Source of the DNA: Ginsengibacter hankyongi
Lineage (GTDB): Bacteria; Bacteroidota; Bacteroidia; Chitinophagales; Chitinophagaceae
Assembly: GCF_008710285.1 (NCBI RefSeq)
Contig: NZ_VYQF01000007.1
Span: 1-64,000, forward strand
Length of the DNA: 64,000 nt
Reading direction: 5' to 3'
In this document: in pieces, positions 8,303-17,289 of the stretch
Layout: every line of letters begins with the position of its first letter
How positions within the stretch are numbered: the first letter of the stretch is position 1
Notes under the pieces: model-generated
What the model was told of the DNA's origin: nothing
The model's database searches: none
Seen by the model: the letters and a program-made list of their open reading frames with translations, nothing else
Program-made: the position numbers and the translations under genes

Positions 8303-9093
8303 TGAAGAAATTATTTTTAGCAGCTCTTACATTTTTATTTTTTCATTGCAGCTATTCGCAACAAGAATTTCAATTGGCGCCGCCAGTAGTAAAATATAAT
8401 TCAGTATTTTTTATTCAGTCTGCAACAGTTTCATTGCAATTTTTACAGCCGGGTACTCAAATATTTTATTCATTAAATGGTAAGGAACCTGCGAAAAATG
8501 ACCTCGTTTATCAATCACCCATTGTTATAAAAAAATCTCTCACAACTTTAAAAGCAAAAGTATTTGGTAATGGCTATGTTCCTTCAGAAACTGTGCAGGC
8601 AACTTTTATAAAAGATGGCTTGAAAATAAAATCAATTGAACCATCACCCGCAAATGAAAAATTTCCCGGTAACGGGGCGAAAACTCTTTTCGATAATGAA
8701 GGCGGAATAGCGGATATGCATAATAAAAATTTCCTGGGTTATCAAAAGGATTCAGTAGAAATAAATGTTTTATTGGAAAAGAAGCAGCCAATACATTCCC
8801 TATTACTGGATTTCCTTCGGGATGAAGGAAGCTGGATATTTTTACCGCAATCAATACAGGTTTATTATTTTAATGAAAATAAAAATTCTTATGAACTTAT
8901 CGGGAAGAAGAAAATTCTCCCGGATACAATTATTAACGGAAGCGCCTGTGTTTTTGAAATAATAAAGCCCGGTAAAAAAATCACTGCGAATAAAATAAAA
9001 ATCATTTTGCAACCTTTACAATCTATCCCCGAAGGCCATCCAGGAAAGGGAAAGCAGGCCTGGCTATTCATTGATGAAATTAAAATCTATTAA
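8302..9093 (+). CDS. secreted chitobiase-C-like/discoidin-like domain protein, 263 aa
   Basis: The ATG at 8302 overlaps the preceding stop (TGATG). Residues 1-20 are a signal peptide ending in SYSQ. Residues about 28-110 match the chitobiase/hexosaminidase C-terminal beta-sandwich, with QIFYSLNGKEPAKNDLVYQ and TLKAKVFGNGYVPSETV. Residues about 125-262 look like a galactose-binding, discoidin-like module (GIADMHNKNFLGYQ, LLLDFLRDEGSWIFLPQSIQ, KQAWLFIDEIKIY). The same two-module combination forms the C-terminus of the next gene. Both modules are non-catalytic; carbohydrate or protein binding at the cell surface is inferred. An in-frame TTG one codon earlier is less likely. Confidence 0.75.
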   Translation: MKKLFLAALTFLFFHCSYSQQEFQLAPPVVKYNSVFFIQSATVSLQFLQPGTQIFYSLNGKEPAKNDLVYQSPIVIKKSLTTLKAKVFGNGYVPSETVQATFIKDGLKIKSIEPSPANEKFPGNGAKTLFDNEGGIADMHNKNFLGYQKDSVEINVLLEKKQPIHSLLLDFLRDEGSWIFLPQSIQVYYFNENKNSYELIGKKKILPDTIINGSACVFEIIKPGKKITANKIKIILQPLQSIPEGHPGKGKQAWLFIDEIKIY

Positions 9094-9097
9094 GCGC

Positions 9098-11245
9098 ATG
9101 CAACGTTGGAAAAATATAATTTTTAATGTCACACTTGCGCTCAATATTTTATTGTTCTTCCTTTTTATATTCGACAGCAGGTTGCATGTGCCCCCGTGGC
9201 TGCAGGTGGTTGGTCGAATGCATACCATGTTTTTACATTTTCCTATTGTTATGCTGGCGCTATGTATTTTCTGGGAATTGTTTTCAGGATATAAAAAGTC
9301 GTACGTAGGCGTAAAAGCAGAAATAGGCGATGAATTATTGTTGGCCGCAGCTATCACTTCTGTTATTACTGCCCTAATGGGTTTGTTCCTTTCGCGGGAA
9401 GACGGTTATACAGCCGACTTGCTGGTATGGCATAAGTGGGGCGGTGTGTTTATTTCATTTCTTTCTTTGGGCTGGTATGTTTTCAGGGTAAAAGTTCGCC
9501 AGATAAAACCTGCATTATTAACTACCGCACTTGCCGCGATGGTTATGATCATTGTAACAGGGCATCTTGGCGCTGGTATTACCCATGGGCAGGATTTTCT
9601 TCTTGCACCGGTTATCGCCGAAAAACAAAAACCTGTTGTATTATTTGAAGATGCTGAAGTCTACACAAATATGGTACAACCTATCCTCGAAGCAAAATGT
9701 ATAAGCTGCCATAATTCTGAAAAGGCAAAAGGGCAGCTTATTATGGAAACAAAAGAAATGCTATTAAAAGGCGGAAAGGATGGTAAATTATGGGATTCCA
9801 CTCAAAATGATTTTGGGTTGCTGATGCAAAGAATTCATTTACCACCGCAAAGTAAAAAGCATATGCCGCCGCAAGGCAAACCTCAATTAACTGAAGAAGA
9901 AGCCCAGATTTTATATTATTGGATAAAAAGCGGAGCCAGCTTCACTACAAAAGTAGCAGCGCTTCCTCAAAAGGATACTTTGCGTTTATTGGCATCACCG
10001 TTATTTCAAACGATAGAAACAGATGATTATACTTTTGCACCCGCCGATGAAAAAAAGATAAATGCATTAAATAATAATTACCGTGTTGTGAAACCTTTGG
10101 CAATTGGTTCACCTGCTTTGGGTGTGGAATTTTTTAGCATAGAAAAATTTAAGGCTGATCAATTAAAAGAATTATTGAATGTTAAAGATCAGATTGTTTC
10201 GCTTAACCTTGATAAAATGCCGGTGGCAGATGAAGACCTTAAAACCATCAACCAGTTTGCGAACCTGCGGAAATTGAATTTGTCCTTTACCAATATAACC
10301 GGCGCAACATTAGGGGAATTGACGAAACTGAAAGAATTAAAATTACTTTCCTTATCAGGAACGAAAATAAAAGCGTCTAACCTTGCTCCGTTAGTAAAGC
10401 TTCCAAAGCTTACCCACCTGTTTATATGGAGTACGGCCATAGCTCCGGAAGAAATAAACAAACTTCAACGGGAATTTAAAACTGCTACAATTGAAACAGG
10501 ATTTCGCGGTGATACAGTAGTAATAAAATTAAATCCACCTGTTATACAAAATGAAGAACAGGTGATATCACAACCTGTGCCGCTTCAATTAAAACATTAT
10601 GTAAAAGGAGTTACCATTCGTTATACAACGGATGGCAGCGACCCCGATAGCATCCATTCTCCCGTGTATGATGAGAACGTTATGCTCGATAAAAAGGAAA
10701 TCATAAAAGCAAAAGCATTTAAGCCGGGATGGATCAGCAGTGATATTGTTGAAAAAATATTTTACAAAGCAGGAGTTGTACCGGATTCTGTTCAACTCGT
10801 AAATGCTCCTGACCCGCAATACAAAGGAGAGGGAGGGCTAACAGTGCACGACGGCAAAATAGGGAGCCTTAATTTCCGTGATGGAATGTGGTTGGGTTAC
10901 AGGGTTCAGCCTATGGAAGCTTTATTTTATTTTAATAAAGAAGTGAAGGTTTCATCGGTTACCATCAGTAGTATTGTTGATATAAATAGTTATTTAATGC
11001 CTCCGCAGGAAATAGAAGTTTGGGGAGGAAAAGACAAAGCATCACTGCATTTGTTAAAGCGAATGCAACCTGAACAGCCATTAAAGGAAAAACCTGCTTA
11101 TTTAACAGGCTATGATGTAAATTTTAATTCTTCTGAAATAAAAATCTTAAAACTCATTTTAAAGCCATTACCTAAACTACCGGTGTGGCATAGGGCTAAA
11201 GGAGATAAAGCATGGATATTTGTTGATGAAGTGTTTTTAAATTGA
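9098..11245 (+). CDS. membrane cytochrome: DUF2231-like + PSCyt1 heme c + leucine-rich repeats + chitobiase-C/discoidin-like, about 715 aa
   Basis: I place the start at the ATG at 9098, 4 bp after the previous stop; an in-frame ATG at 9074 would add eight residues. About five membrane helices fill the first 170 residues, with conserved histidines in MHTMFLHFP, WHKWGG and GHLGAGITHG, resembling a DUF2231-type b-heme membrane domain. A PSCyt1 domain follows with CISCH at about 201-205 and MPPQGKPQLTEEEAQILYYW. Leucine-rich repeats run from about 355 to 460 (NLRKLNLSFTNITG, LKELKLLSLSGTKI, LPKLTHLFIWST). The C-terminus has a chitobiase-C-like module (VTIRYTTDGSDPD) and a discoidin-like module (KAWIFVDEVFLN). 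It probably passes electrons between an external heme c and the membrane for the whole cluster. Confidence 0.85.
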   Translation: MQRWKNIIFNVTLALNILLFFLFIFDSRLHVPPWLQVVGRMHTMFLHFPIVMLALCIFWELFSGYKKSYVGVKAEIGDELLLAAAITSVITALMGLFLSREDGYTADLLVWHKWGGVFISFLSLGWYVFRVKVRQIKPALLTTALAAMVMIIVTGHLGAGITHGQDFLLAPVIAEKQKPVVLFEDAEVYTNMVQPILEAKCISCHNSEKAKGQLIMETKEMLLKGGKDGKLWDSTQNDFGLLMQRIHLPPQSKKHMPPQGKPQLTEEEAQILYYWIKSGASFTTKVAALPQKDTLRLLASPLFQTIETDDYTFAPADEKKINALNNNYRVVKPLAIGSPALGVEFFSIEKFKADQLKELLNVKDQIVSLNLDKMPVADEDLKTINQFANLRKLNLSFTNITGATLGELTKLKELKLLSLSGTKIKASNLAPLVKLPKLTHLFIWSTAIAPEEINKLQREFKTATIETGFRGDTVVIKLNPPVIQNEEQVISQPVPLQLKHYVKGVTIRYTTDGSDPDSIHSPVYDENVMLDKKEIIKAKAFKPGWISSDIVEKIFYKAGVVPDSVQLVNAPDPQYKGEGGLTVHDGKIGSLNFRDGMWLGYRVQPMEALFYFNKEVKVSSVTISSIVDINSYLMPPQEIEVWGGKDKASLHLLKRMQPEQPLKEKPAYLTGYDVNFNSSEIKILKLILKPLPKLPVWHRAKGDKAWIFVDEVFLN

Positions 11246-11273
11246 ACTTTTAAAGAATCTTAAAGAACGATCG

Positions 11274-12134
11274 CTAAAATAGCTCCACACTCCATGTTCT
11301 TTTCCATGCCTCACCTGCAGCGAGTTGGTTAATTCCTTCTTTATTTTCTAACTGGTAATCATGGTGAACATTATCTGCTATTCCACACCACGGCTCCAGG
11401 CAAACAAAGGGTGCATCTTTGGCGGCCCAGATGCCGAAATATGGAAATCCTCTAAATGAAAATGTCAGACTATGTTCATCTTTTTCGGACGACAATTTTA
11501 TTTGATTACTGGCGATGTGTTTTAAAACGATTGCATCATTATAGAACAACGAAGGAGTAAGATTTAATTTATTTTTATTTAACGCGATCGCTTCAGTGTT
11601 GTCTTTTGTTAATCCATCATTCAAAAGAAAACGGTTTAAAACGCTATCATTATCAAACTCTAAAGTATAATCCGTGTATTGCAGGTTATCTTGTAAAGGC
11701 ACTTTAAAAGCCGGATGCCCGCCAACTGAAAAGTACATATCACTGTTGTTGACATTTTGAATGATATAACTGCAATAAAGTGCATGCTGTTTTATTTCAT
11801 ATTGAATTTGGAAAATAAACTGAAAGGGATATACAGCAAGTGTTTCATCAGAACTATGCAATGTGAAAGTTGCAGAAGTTTCAGATGTTTGTTCAACTTC
11901 AAAAATTTTATCTCTCGCAAAACCATGTCGTGGTAGAAAATATTCTTTACGATCAAAAATATATTTGCCGTCTTTTAATTCACCAACTATCGGGAATAAT
12001 ATGGGAGAGTGTTTGCCCCAGTATTGTGCGTCCGCCTGCCATAAATATTCGAGTCCGTTTAATTGTATGCTTTGCAGTTCGGCGCCTTTATCAGTAATAA
12101 TAACTACAAGTTGTTCATTTGCTATTTGTATCAT
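11274..12134 (-). CDS. aldose 1-epimerase family protein (LacX-like), 286 aa
   Basis: Aldose-epimerase fold of the LacX/YeaD-like subgroup, about the usual length of 285-295 residues. Landmarks are the N-terminal GAELQSIQLNGLEYLWQAD, the motif FSVGGHPAFKVPL with the expected catalytic histidine, and CLEPWCGIAD with the expected catalytic glutamate. These enzymes interconvert the alpha and beta anomers of free sugars; the exact sugar cannot be told. No signal peptide, so cytoplasmic. It converges with the cytochrome cluster (29 bp between stops), so it is not part of that operon. The ATG at the right-hand end matches the usual start of the family. Confidence 0.88.
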   Translation of the reverse strand: MIQIANEQLVVIITDKGAELQSIQLNGLEYLWQADAQYWGKHSPILFPIVGELKDGKYIFDRKEYFLPRHGFARDKIFEVEQTSETSATFTLHSSDETLAVYPFQFIFQIQYEIKQHALYCSYIIQNVNNSDMYFSVGGHPAFKVPLQDNLQYTDYTLEFDNDSVLNRFLLNDGLTKDNTEAIALNKNKLNLTPSLFYNDAIVLKHIASNQIKLSSEKDEHSLTFSFRGFPYFGIWAAKDAPFVCLEPWCGIADNVHHDYQLENKEGINQLAAGEAWKRTWSVELF

Positions 12135-12311
12135 GCGTCAAAAATACATGCATTTGCTTTTCACTTTTCAAACTGGCGCTCAAAATTATAGAATGGCTTT
12201 TTTTATTACCAGGTCAGTTTATCGGTAGTTTCAAAAAAATAATTTTATAAAAGTTACGTTACTTAATTGGAGGCTGTAATCAGCCCTGTTATAATTAATA
12301 AAAACTTTTGT

Positions 12312-12488
12312 ATGGAAGAACTTATTTATGGAAACGAATATCGCTGCTATTGGCGGGATGAATATCTTGGCTTAGCAACTTATACTGATGATCAATCGAT
12401 CGGTGATTGTTTCCTTCGACTTGAAGTTAATAAAAGCGGCCGCCTTGAAGAAATATTCATAGTGCCTGACAGGTGGAGTTTATCTTAA
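12312..12488 (+). CDS. small hypothetical protein, 58 aa
   Basis: A short frame starting at the ATG at 12312 (MEELIYGNEYRCYW). It is acidic, with alternating strands consistent with a small beta-barrel or hairpin fold, and contains two cysteines. I do not recognise a family. An in-frame TTG at 12267 lies next to a hairpin (GGCTG-TAAT-CAGCC, 12272-12285) and is a poor start. It stands between divergent and convergent neighbours and would be transcribed alone. Real but unassigned, or possibly chance. Confidence 0.45.
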   Translation: MEELIYGNEYRCYWRDEYLGLATYTDDQSIGDCFLRLEVNKSGRLEEIFIVPDRWSLS

Positions 12489-12533
12489 ACTTTAATATTT
12501 TATTTGAAACTAACGTTTAGGATTACACTAAGT

Positions 12534-13322
12534 TTATGTATAAAGCGTGGCTTTAAATCTTTTTGCCAGCAGGCCTGTAGCCGCAGCCACATCTATATCT
12601 GCAACAATTACCCCTTCTTTTCCATAAGCCTGGTGCTTAAGGCATTTTCCATCGGGAGCTATTAATGAAGTAGCCGATTCCTGGAAACGCATTCCATAAT
12701 TTACGCTGGCAAAGTAAATAGTATTTTCCATCGCTCTCATCATCATTGCTTTTTCATAATAAGGATTGTCTTTGTTGCCCCATTCTGAAAGTTGAGGGCC
12801 GCTGGCATTGCTGGCGGTACACTGCGGATGGAATACAATTTTTGCATCATTCATCGCTGCCCATCTTACGGATTCAGGATAGCGGAAGCCTTCGTGGCAG
12901 ATGGTGATTCCAAATTTTACGCCGTTTACTTCAAAAATATTTCTTTCCGTTCCCGGAATCCAAATATTATCTTCCGTGGGGTCTAACTGGTTTTTTGTTT
13001 GATGGCCCAATACTTCACCTTCGCTTGAGATAACGAAGGCTACATTTAAAAGGCCATGCGCATTATACCAATTCATCGGTAGAATAACGGTAATTGAATT
13101 GTTGGCCGCCATCGTGCAAACTTTATCCAATGCTGATCGCATTTTTTCCGGCGAAGATTTCTCAACCTGAAATTCTTCGGCGGGATAACCGGGAATGTAA
13201 GATTCAGGAAAACAGATTATTTCAGCCTGTTCGTTTACTGCATCTTTTATTAGCTTTTCGATTTGCAATAAACCATCAGCAATAGATTTTGGAAATGGAG
13301 GAGATGCTAACGCTATTTTCAT
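12534..13322 (-). CDS. carbon-nitrogen hydrolase (nitrilase superfamily), 262 aa
   Basis: Complete nitrilase-fold enzyme with the Glu-Lys-Cys catalytic triad visible: E40 in ICFPESYIPGYP, K110 in HQTKNQLDP and C142 in GITICHEGFRYPE. Such enzymes hydrolyse nitriles or amides, for example omega-amides or N-carbamyl compounds; the substrate is not predictable here. No signal peptide, so cytoplasmic. The neighbouring Dabb-family gene lies 34 bp upstream on the same strand and is probably cotranscribed. Length is normal for the family. Confidence 0.9.
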   Translation of the reverse strand: MKIALASPPFPKSIADGLLQIEKLIKDAVNEQAEIICFPESYIPGYPAEEFQVEKSSPEKMRSALDKVCTMAANNSITVILPMNWYNAHGLLNVAFVISSEGEVLGHQTKNQLDPTEDNIWIPGTERNIFEVNGVKFGITICHEGFRYPESVRWAAMNDAKIVFHPQCTASNASGPQLSEWGNKDNPYYEKAMMMRAMENTIYFASVNYGMRFQESATSLIAPDGKCLKHQAYGKEGVIVADIDVAAATGLLAKRFKATLYT

Positions 13323-13356
13323 AAAACTTAAAAATGATGAACGAAGTTCTTACAAT

Positions 13357-13740
13357 TTATTTGTTCACCCAATAATCAACAACTGTAACGTCATCAGCAA
13401 TGGGAAGGGAGAGTTTAAAAAGCCTGGCATACTCCGGATTTTTGGAATAACCTTTCATGTCATCTTTTGATGCAAATGTTGTGACATATACATGCTTAAC
13501 TAAAGCAGTGTCCCTTGCTGAAACATTTACTCCTAATTCAAAATCTTTAACCAAAGAACTTTTTGACAGCGCTGTGTAGGTATCATCCAACGCTTTGATA
13601 CTGTCACCGGAAGAATCAGTCTTAAAAGTAATGATAACAATGTGCCTTAAAAGATGTAATGGGGAACCAGTTTGTGCACTTAAATTATTGGCAAATACAA
13701 TAGATGCAAATAAGGAAAAAATATAAGCTGTTTTTTTCAT
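13357..13740 (-). CDS. exported Dabb (stress-responsive A/B barrel) protein, 127 aa
   Basis: Residues 1-22 form a signal peptide (IFSLFASIVFANNLSAQ). The mature part is a dimeric alpha/beta-barrel domain of the Dabb family, seen in LLRHIVIITFKTD, a central helix with ALDDTYTALSKSS, and VYVTTFASKDDMKGY then ADDVTVVDYWV at the end. The family is linked to stress responses and, in some members, cyclase or chlorite-dismutase-like folds; no heme or catalytic residues can be assigned. It probably shares a transcript with the nitrilase-type gene after it. Confidence 0.82.
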   Translation of the reverse strand: MKKTAYIFSLFASIVFANNLSAQTGSPLHLLRHIVIITFKTDSSGDSIKALDDTYTALSKSSLVKDFELGVNVSARDTALVKHVYVTTFASKDDMKGYSKNPEYARLFKLSLPIADDVTVVDYWVNK

Positions 13741-14185
13741 ATCGGAAGTTTAGAAATGTTAAGCTACTAATATTTTACGAATTCCACCCCGTTAGGAACC
13801 CGGCATGAAAGCGCGGATATTTTACCATAGTTAACTTCAGGAAAATCCTTTTAATTGGAAAAAATGCAGTTGATACCTAACGTTAAAGATTATACGAAAT
13901 ACATGCATGATTAAATATGTTTCCTGGTTTGGGGACATAATGCACACTTTTTTGTGAAAGCTTACCCGCTTTTAGTGCGCCATGCTAGAAAAAAGCTTAC
14001 CATAATATTGGTATGTAGAATTTATACACGGTGTGTAATAAAATAACCAAAAAGTGGCAATCCCTAAGGCAGATCTATACTTGACTATACATGGCATGAT
14101 TTTGTGAAATACCTTAAAAGGACTGTTATTTATAATGGCATTCTTTAAATGCTAAAAATTTGTTGGACCCTAAAATGAATAAAAA
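13741..14185. other. intergenic region between divergent genes
   Basis: No open frame of note. It holds a 29-nt sequence at 13877-13905 that matches 12510-12538 at 22 of 29 positions in the same orientation, so the two copies bracket the nitrilase/Dabb pair. Promoters for the divergent genes at 13740 and 14186 must lie here, but no exact TAnnTTTG box was found. Confidence 0.4.
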
Positions 14186-14374
14186 ATGGCGCAGTTACAT
14201 GTACAACCCAAGCGAAATAATTATTGGTGGCTATGGCTACTCATAATTTTAATAATAGTTGCAGGAGCCGTGTATTGGTATCTGAACTACTATCGAAAAG
14301 AGGCAAACTCCGTGTATGATAAAACTGCTTCGACGACCTTGTTCAAAATGCCGGTTGATCAGCAGGATACTTAG
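14186..14374 (+). CDS. small single-pass membrane protein, 62 aa
   Basis: A short N-terminal cytoplasmic-like segment with basic residues is followed by a membrane helix rich in tryptophan (WWLWLLIILIIVAGAVYWYL, about residues 14-33) and a 29-residue polar tail. I do not know the family. The position upstream of a PRC-barrel gene and a YihY-family gene, all in the same direction, suggests a small envelope- or stress-related set. The ATG used is the first in frame and gives the usual positive-inside topology. Confidence 0.6.
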   Translation: MAQLHVQPKRNNYWWLWLLIILIIVAGAVYWYLNYYRKEANSVYDKTASTTLFKMPVDQQDT

Positions 14375-14493
14375 GCCTTGATTAATATAGTTTGCGGAAT
14401 TGACTCTAGTAATAAATGACTGGTCTACCAGTATAAGAATGTTTTGTAATAACAATGAAACTTTAAAAGAATAAAAAATAAAAATTATAAGTC

Positions 14494-15048
14494 ATGGTTA
14501 AAGATGAATATGTTCCTAACAGGAATCATTATATAGCTAACAGGAATTTGAAGAAGCTTCATGGCAGCGGTTTTGAGGTTGCGCATGATGAGCCTGATAT
14601 CAGGGGGTGGAAAGTTGTTAACATGGAAAATATCGAAATAGGAAAAGTGGATGATTTATTGTTCGATGCGGATTCGCGTAAAGTGAGATATCTCACCATT
14701 AAATTAAATGGAAAACCGCTCAATCTTCTGTCAAGAGATTTGCTTGTTCCTATTGGTCTTGCTGAATTGGATAAAAAGGATGATTTTGTTTTACTGCCCG
14801 ATGTTACTGCCGGGCAACTCGCAGCACTTCCCGATTACAAAAAAGGAAAGGTAACTGTGGAAACGGAAAGGGCGATAAGGACTGTTTTCGCTGGCATTGC
14901 TAATGCACCTGGTAAATATGGTGATGATAGCGAATATGCTATTAATAGCCAGGAATGTTACAGTGATAATTATTCTAATGCCGACAGCATGTACCTGGCA
15001 CGCCCGACAACAGGTACCGAAGATATTAACCCGGGCGAACTTGATTAA
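14494..15048 (+). CDS. PRC-barrel domain protein, 184 aa
   Basis: A PRC-barrel beta-domain lies at about residues 30-105 (DIRGWKVVNMENIEIGKVDD, RYLTIKLNG, LLVPIGLAELD). The C-terminal half is polar and probably disordered, ending in a proline/glycine-rich tail. No signal or membrane segment. PRC-barrels occur in photosynthetic reaction centres and RimM, but in Bacteroidota such proteins are stress-associated and their ligand is unknown. It lies 38 bp before the YihY-family gene and is likely cotranscribed with it. Confidence 0.85.
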   Translation: MVKDEYVPNRNHYIANRNLKKLHGSGFEVAHDEPDIRGWKVVNMENIEIGKVDDLLFDADSRKVRYLTIKLNGKPLNLLSRDLLVPIGLAELDKKDDFVLLPDVTAGQLAALPDYKKGKVTVETERAIRTVFAGIANAPGKYGDDSEYAINSQECYSDNYSNADSMYLARPTTGTEDINPGELD

Positions 15049-15085
15049 TAAATTACTCCGCGCCCTTCTCTTTCACCGGTGAACT

Positions 15086-16024
15086 ATGACTAGAAAAATT
15101 ACTTTGAAAGGAACTTGGGAAGTATTAAAGAATTGCTTCTCAGGATTTTCGGATGATAAACTTTTAAAGCTAAGTGCTTCGCTTGCTTATTATACCGTGT
15201 TTTCGCTTGGCCCCCTTTTGATTGTTATGCTCTTTTTGTCAGGTATTTTTTTTGGGCGCAATGCAGTCGAAGGCACTATTTATGGCCAAATGGAAAGTTT
15301 TGTTGGGCATGACGCCGCCTTGCAACTGCAACAGATTATTAAGAATGCAGCCATTAGTAATAAAAGCAATTTTGCGGCGGTTATTGGCATAATAACATTA
15401 CTTATAGGAGCAACTTCAATGTTTGCCGAGATACAGGATTCGATAAATATGATATGGGGATTGAAGCCCAAACCTAAAGCGGGGTGGATCTTGTTCTTAA
15501 AAAACAGGTTGCTTTCATTTGGTGTAATTGCAAGTCTCGGATTTTTATTATTGGTGTCACTAGTGATAACAGCAATTATCGAAAGTATAAGCAACAGGAT
15601 TAAAGTACATTTTTCGTCTGTATCAGTGGTTCTTTTTTACATCATCAATCTTATAATCACTTTTGGAGTAGTAACCGCATTGTTTGGAGTAATTTTCAAG
15701 GTGCTTCCGGACGCGAGGATAAAATGGAAAGAGGTAATAGCAGGTTCTGTTGCTACCGCTTTACTTTTCATGATCGGTAAATTTGCAATTTCTTTTTATA
15801 TAAGCAAAACCAGCATCGGCTCTACTTACGGAACCGCCGGATCATTAGTTGTGCTGCTGGTATGGATATATTATTCATCGGTAATATTATATTTCGGCGC
15901 TGAGTTTACTAAGGCCTGGGCTTTAAAATACGGACACGCTATTCATCCAAATGAATATACCGTTACCACGCAAAAAATTGAAATTGAAAAAGGAAAGCAA
16001 AGTGTGCAGCAAGTACAAAAATAA
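15086..16024 (+). CDS. YihY/virulence factor BrkB family membrane protein, 312 aa
   Basis: An integral membrane protein with about six hydrophobic segments and the family's recognisable features: LSASLAYYTVFSLGPLLIVM near residue 30, a long linker, GVIFKVLPDARIKWKEVIAGSVATALLF near residue 200 and YGTAGSLVVLLVWIYYSSVILYFGAEF near residue 255. Early annotation as ribonuclease BN was wrong for this family; the role is unknown, with transport or envelope functions suggested. The tail is charged and cytoplasmic. It is the last gene of a three-gene run that begins at 14186. Confidence 0.9.
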   Translation: MTRKITLKGTWEVLKNCFSGFSDDKLLKLSASLAYYTVFSLGPLLIVMLFLSGIFFGRNAVEGTIYGQMESFVGHDAALQLQQIIKNAAISNKSNFAAVIGIITLLIGATSMFAEIQDSINMIWGLKPKPKAGWILFLKNRLLSFGVIASLGFLLLVSLVITAIIESISNRIKVHFSSVSVVLFYIINLIITFGVVTALFGVIFKVLPDARIKWKEVIAGSVATALLFMIGKFAISFYISKTSIGSTYGTAGSLVVLLVWIYYSSVILYFGAEFTKAWALKYGHAIHPNEYTVTTQKIEIEKGKQSVQQVQK

Positions 16025-16089
16025 AGCGATACAACGGTATACCTTAAACGAAAAAATACTGTGAGCAGAGGCAGTTTATTTTAATTCGC

Positions 16090-16251
16090 CTATTTAAAAT
16101 TCGGGCATAATATAACAGCTAGTTTCTTCATGATAGTTCCAATGTCTTTAATAAAAAGTTTTAGATGCTGCCTTATTTGTTCCATTTGCTCGGTATCCGC
16201 TCGTGTACCTGCAGTTGTTAGAGCCGTAGGATATTTTAAATTACACAAGAA
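16090..16251 (-). pseudogene. possible gene remnant, about 53 codons
   Basis: A stretch without stop codons on the minus strand with protein-like composition (…TAGTRADTEQMEQIRQH… then LAVILCPNFK and a stop at 16090-16092) but no ATG near its start and an in-frame stop just upstream at 16252-16254. It looks like the C-terminal end of a lost gene. I could not identify the family, and a chance open frame remains possible. Confidence 0.2.
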
Positions 16252-16764
16252 TTAATATTCTCTTTTGGATGATTTGGAGTTATCCACACTGGTCTAATAA
16301 ATATTTTCCTGCAGGGAATATACTTATCCGTTTCTTTGTGTTCAATTAAAAAAGAGCGAAACAAACATAAATCTAACTTGTCGGTGTAGGCTGGAACTTT
16401 CCGCCACCATTTTGTGATAAACGCCTTTTTTATAACTTTTGTTTTTACCTGGATATCGGATTTAAGTTATGGCTGTATGTTTATACGGCCTTCTGTTTTT
16501 GCCCCTGGTTTAGAATTTATTGAAATTGGTTTATTATCGGCAAAACCGCTTCACCTTTTATGGGTAAAATTACACATCAACTAAATCAGAACCGGGCAGT
16601 TATAACGAGTTTATATCTCTTATCAGTTGACCAGCATTTCAATAAGCTAGATGCAATTTGATTGTAAACATTGACCTGGCATCCCTCATTTTCATTAATA
16701 TTGCTGTTTAAGGTATGTATAGTAACTTGATTGAGAAAAAATTAAACAGGTCATATCCTCAACA
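16252..16764. other. intergenic region upstream of the DinB-like gene
   Basis: About 510 bp with no convincing gene. A single perfect DnaA-box-like TTATCCACA is at 16280-16288, but there is no cluster of boxes, AT-rich unwinding element or dnaA/dnaN neighbour, so it is not called an origin. The sequence looks like degenerated coding or spacer DNA next to the acquired-looking CO dehydrogenase block. Confidence 0.3.
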
Positions 16765-17259
16765 ATGATAAAAATTTATAGACCGGGAGCAATCGGCGGG
16801 CTGCTTGATCTATATCAACAGGCAATTACTGACCTCATTAAAGAAATTGAAGATATTCCTGACCATGCTTTAACTATAGTCACAGACCCTAATACAACTG
16901 ATGAAAATTGTAAATCCGTCCAGTCAATTTTATCTCATGTTGTACATTCAGGTTATGGGTATGCTACAAACATTCATAACCTCAAGGGGAATAACATAGC
17001 ACGGCCGCCCAAGACATTTCATACAACTGTTGAAGAATATCTGAAAGATCTTACTAACGTATTCGCCTATACGGAAAACATCTTTACGAAAATTAATGAC
17101 AATGAATTGGAACAATTAGATAATTCACTAAAGATAAAAACAGGGTGGGGGCAAGGGTACGATATAGAGCAGATGATGGAGCATGCCATAGTGCATATTC
17201 TCAGGCACAAAAGGCAGATTGAGAGAATTAAACGGACCGTATCCAGAAAATATCCATAA
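16765..17259 (+). CDS. DinB-like (four-helix bundle) protein, 164 aa
   Basis: A four-helix DinB/YfiT-type protein. Histidines that usually bind the metal are in SILSHVVHSGYGYA (H58, H61) and EQMMEHAIVHILRHKRQIERI (H140, H144, H148), the latter being the typical last helix of the family. Members act in thiol transfer or stress responses; the substrate here is unknown. No signal peptide. The gene lies 30 bp from the converging end of the CO dehydrogenase operon. A broken copy of the same gene is at 27400-27695 on the other side of that operon, in the same orientation. Confidence 0.8.
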   Translation: MIKIYRPGAIGGLLDLYQQAITDLIKEIEDIPDHALTIVTDPNTTDENCKSVQSILSHVVHSGYGYATNIHNLKGNNIARPPKTFHTTVEEYLKDLTNVFAYTENIFTKINDNELEQLDNSLKIKTGWGQGYDIEQMMEHAIVHILRHKRQIERIKRTVSRKYP

Positions 17260-17289
17260 TAGGTTCAAAATTTGTAATGATCCAGTAAC

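Noticed and set aside
16280-16288. DnaA box TTATCCACA as a sign of an origin
   Set aside because: Single box with no cluster, no AT-rich unwinding element and no dnaA/dnaN nearby.
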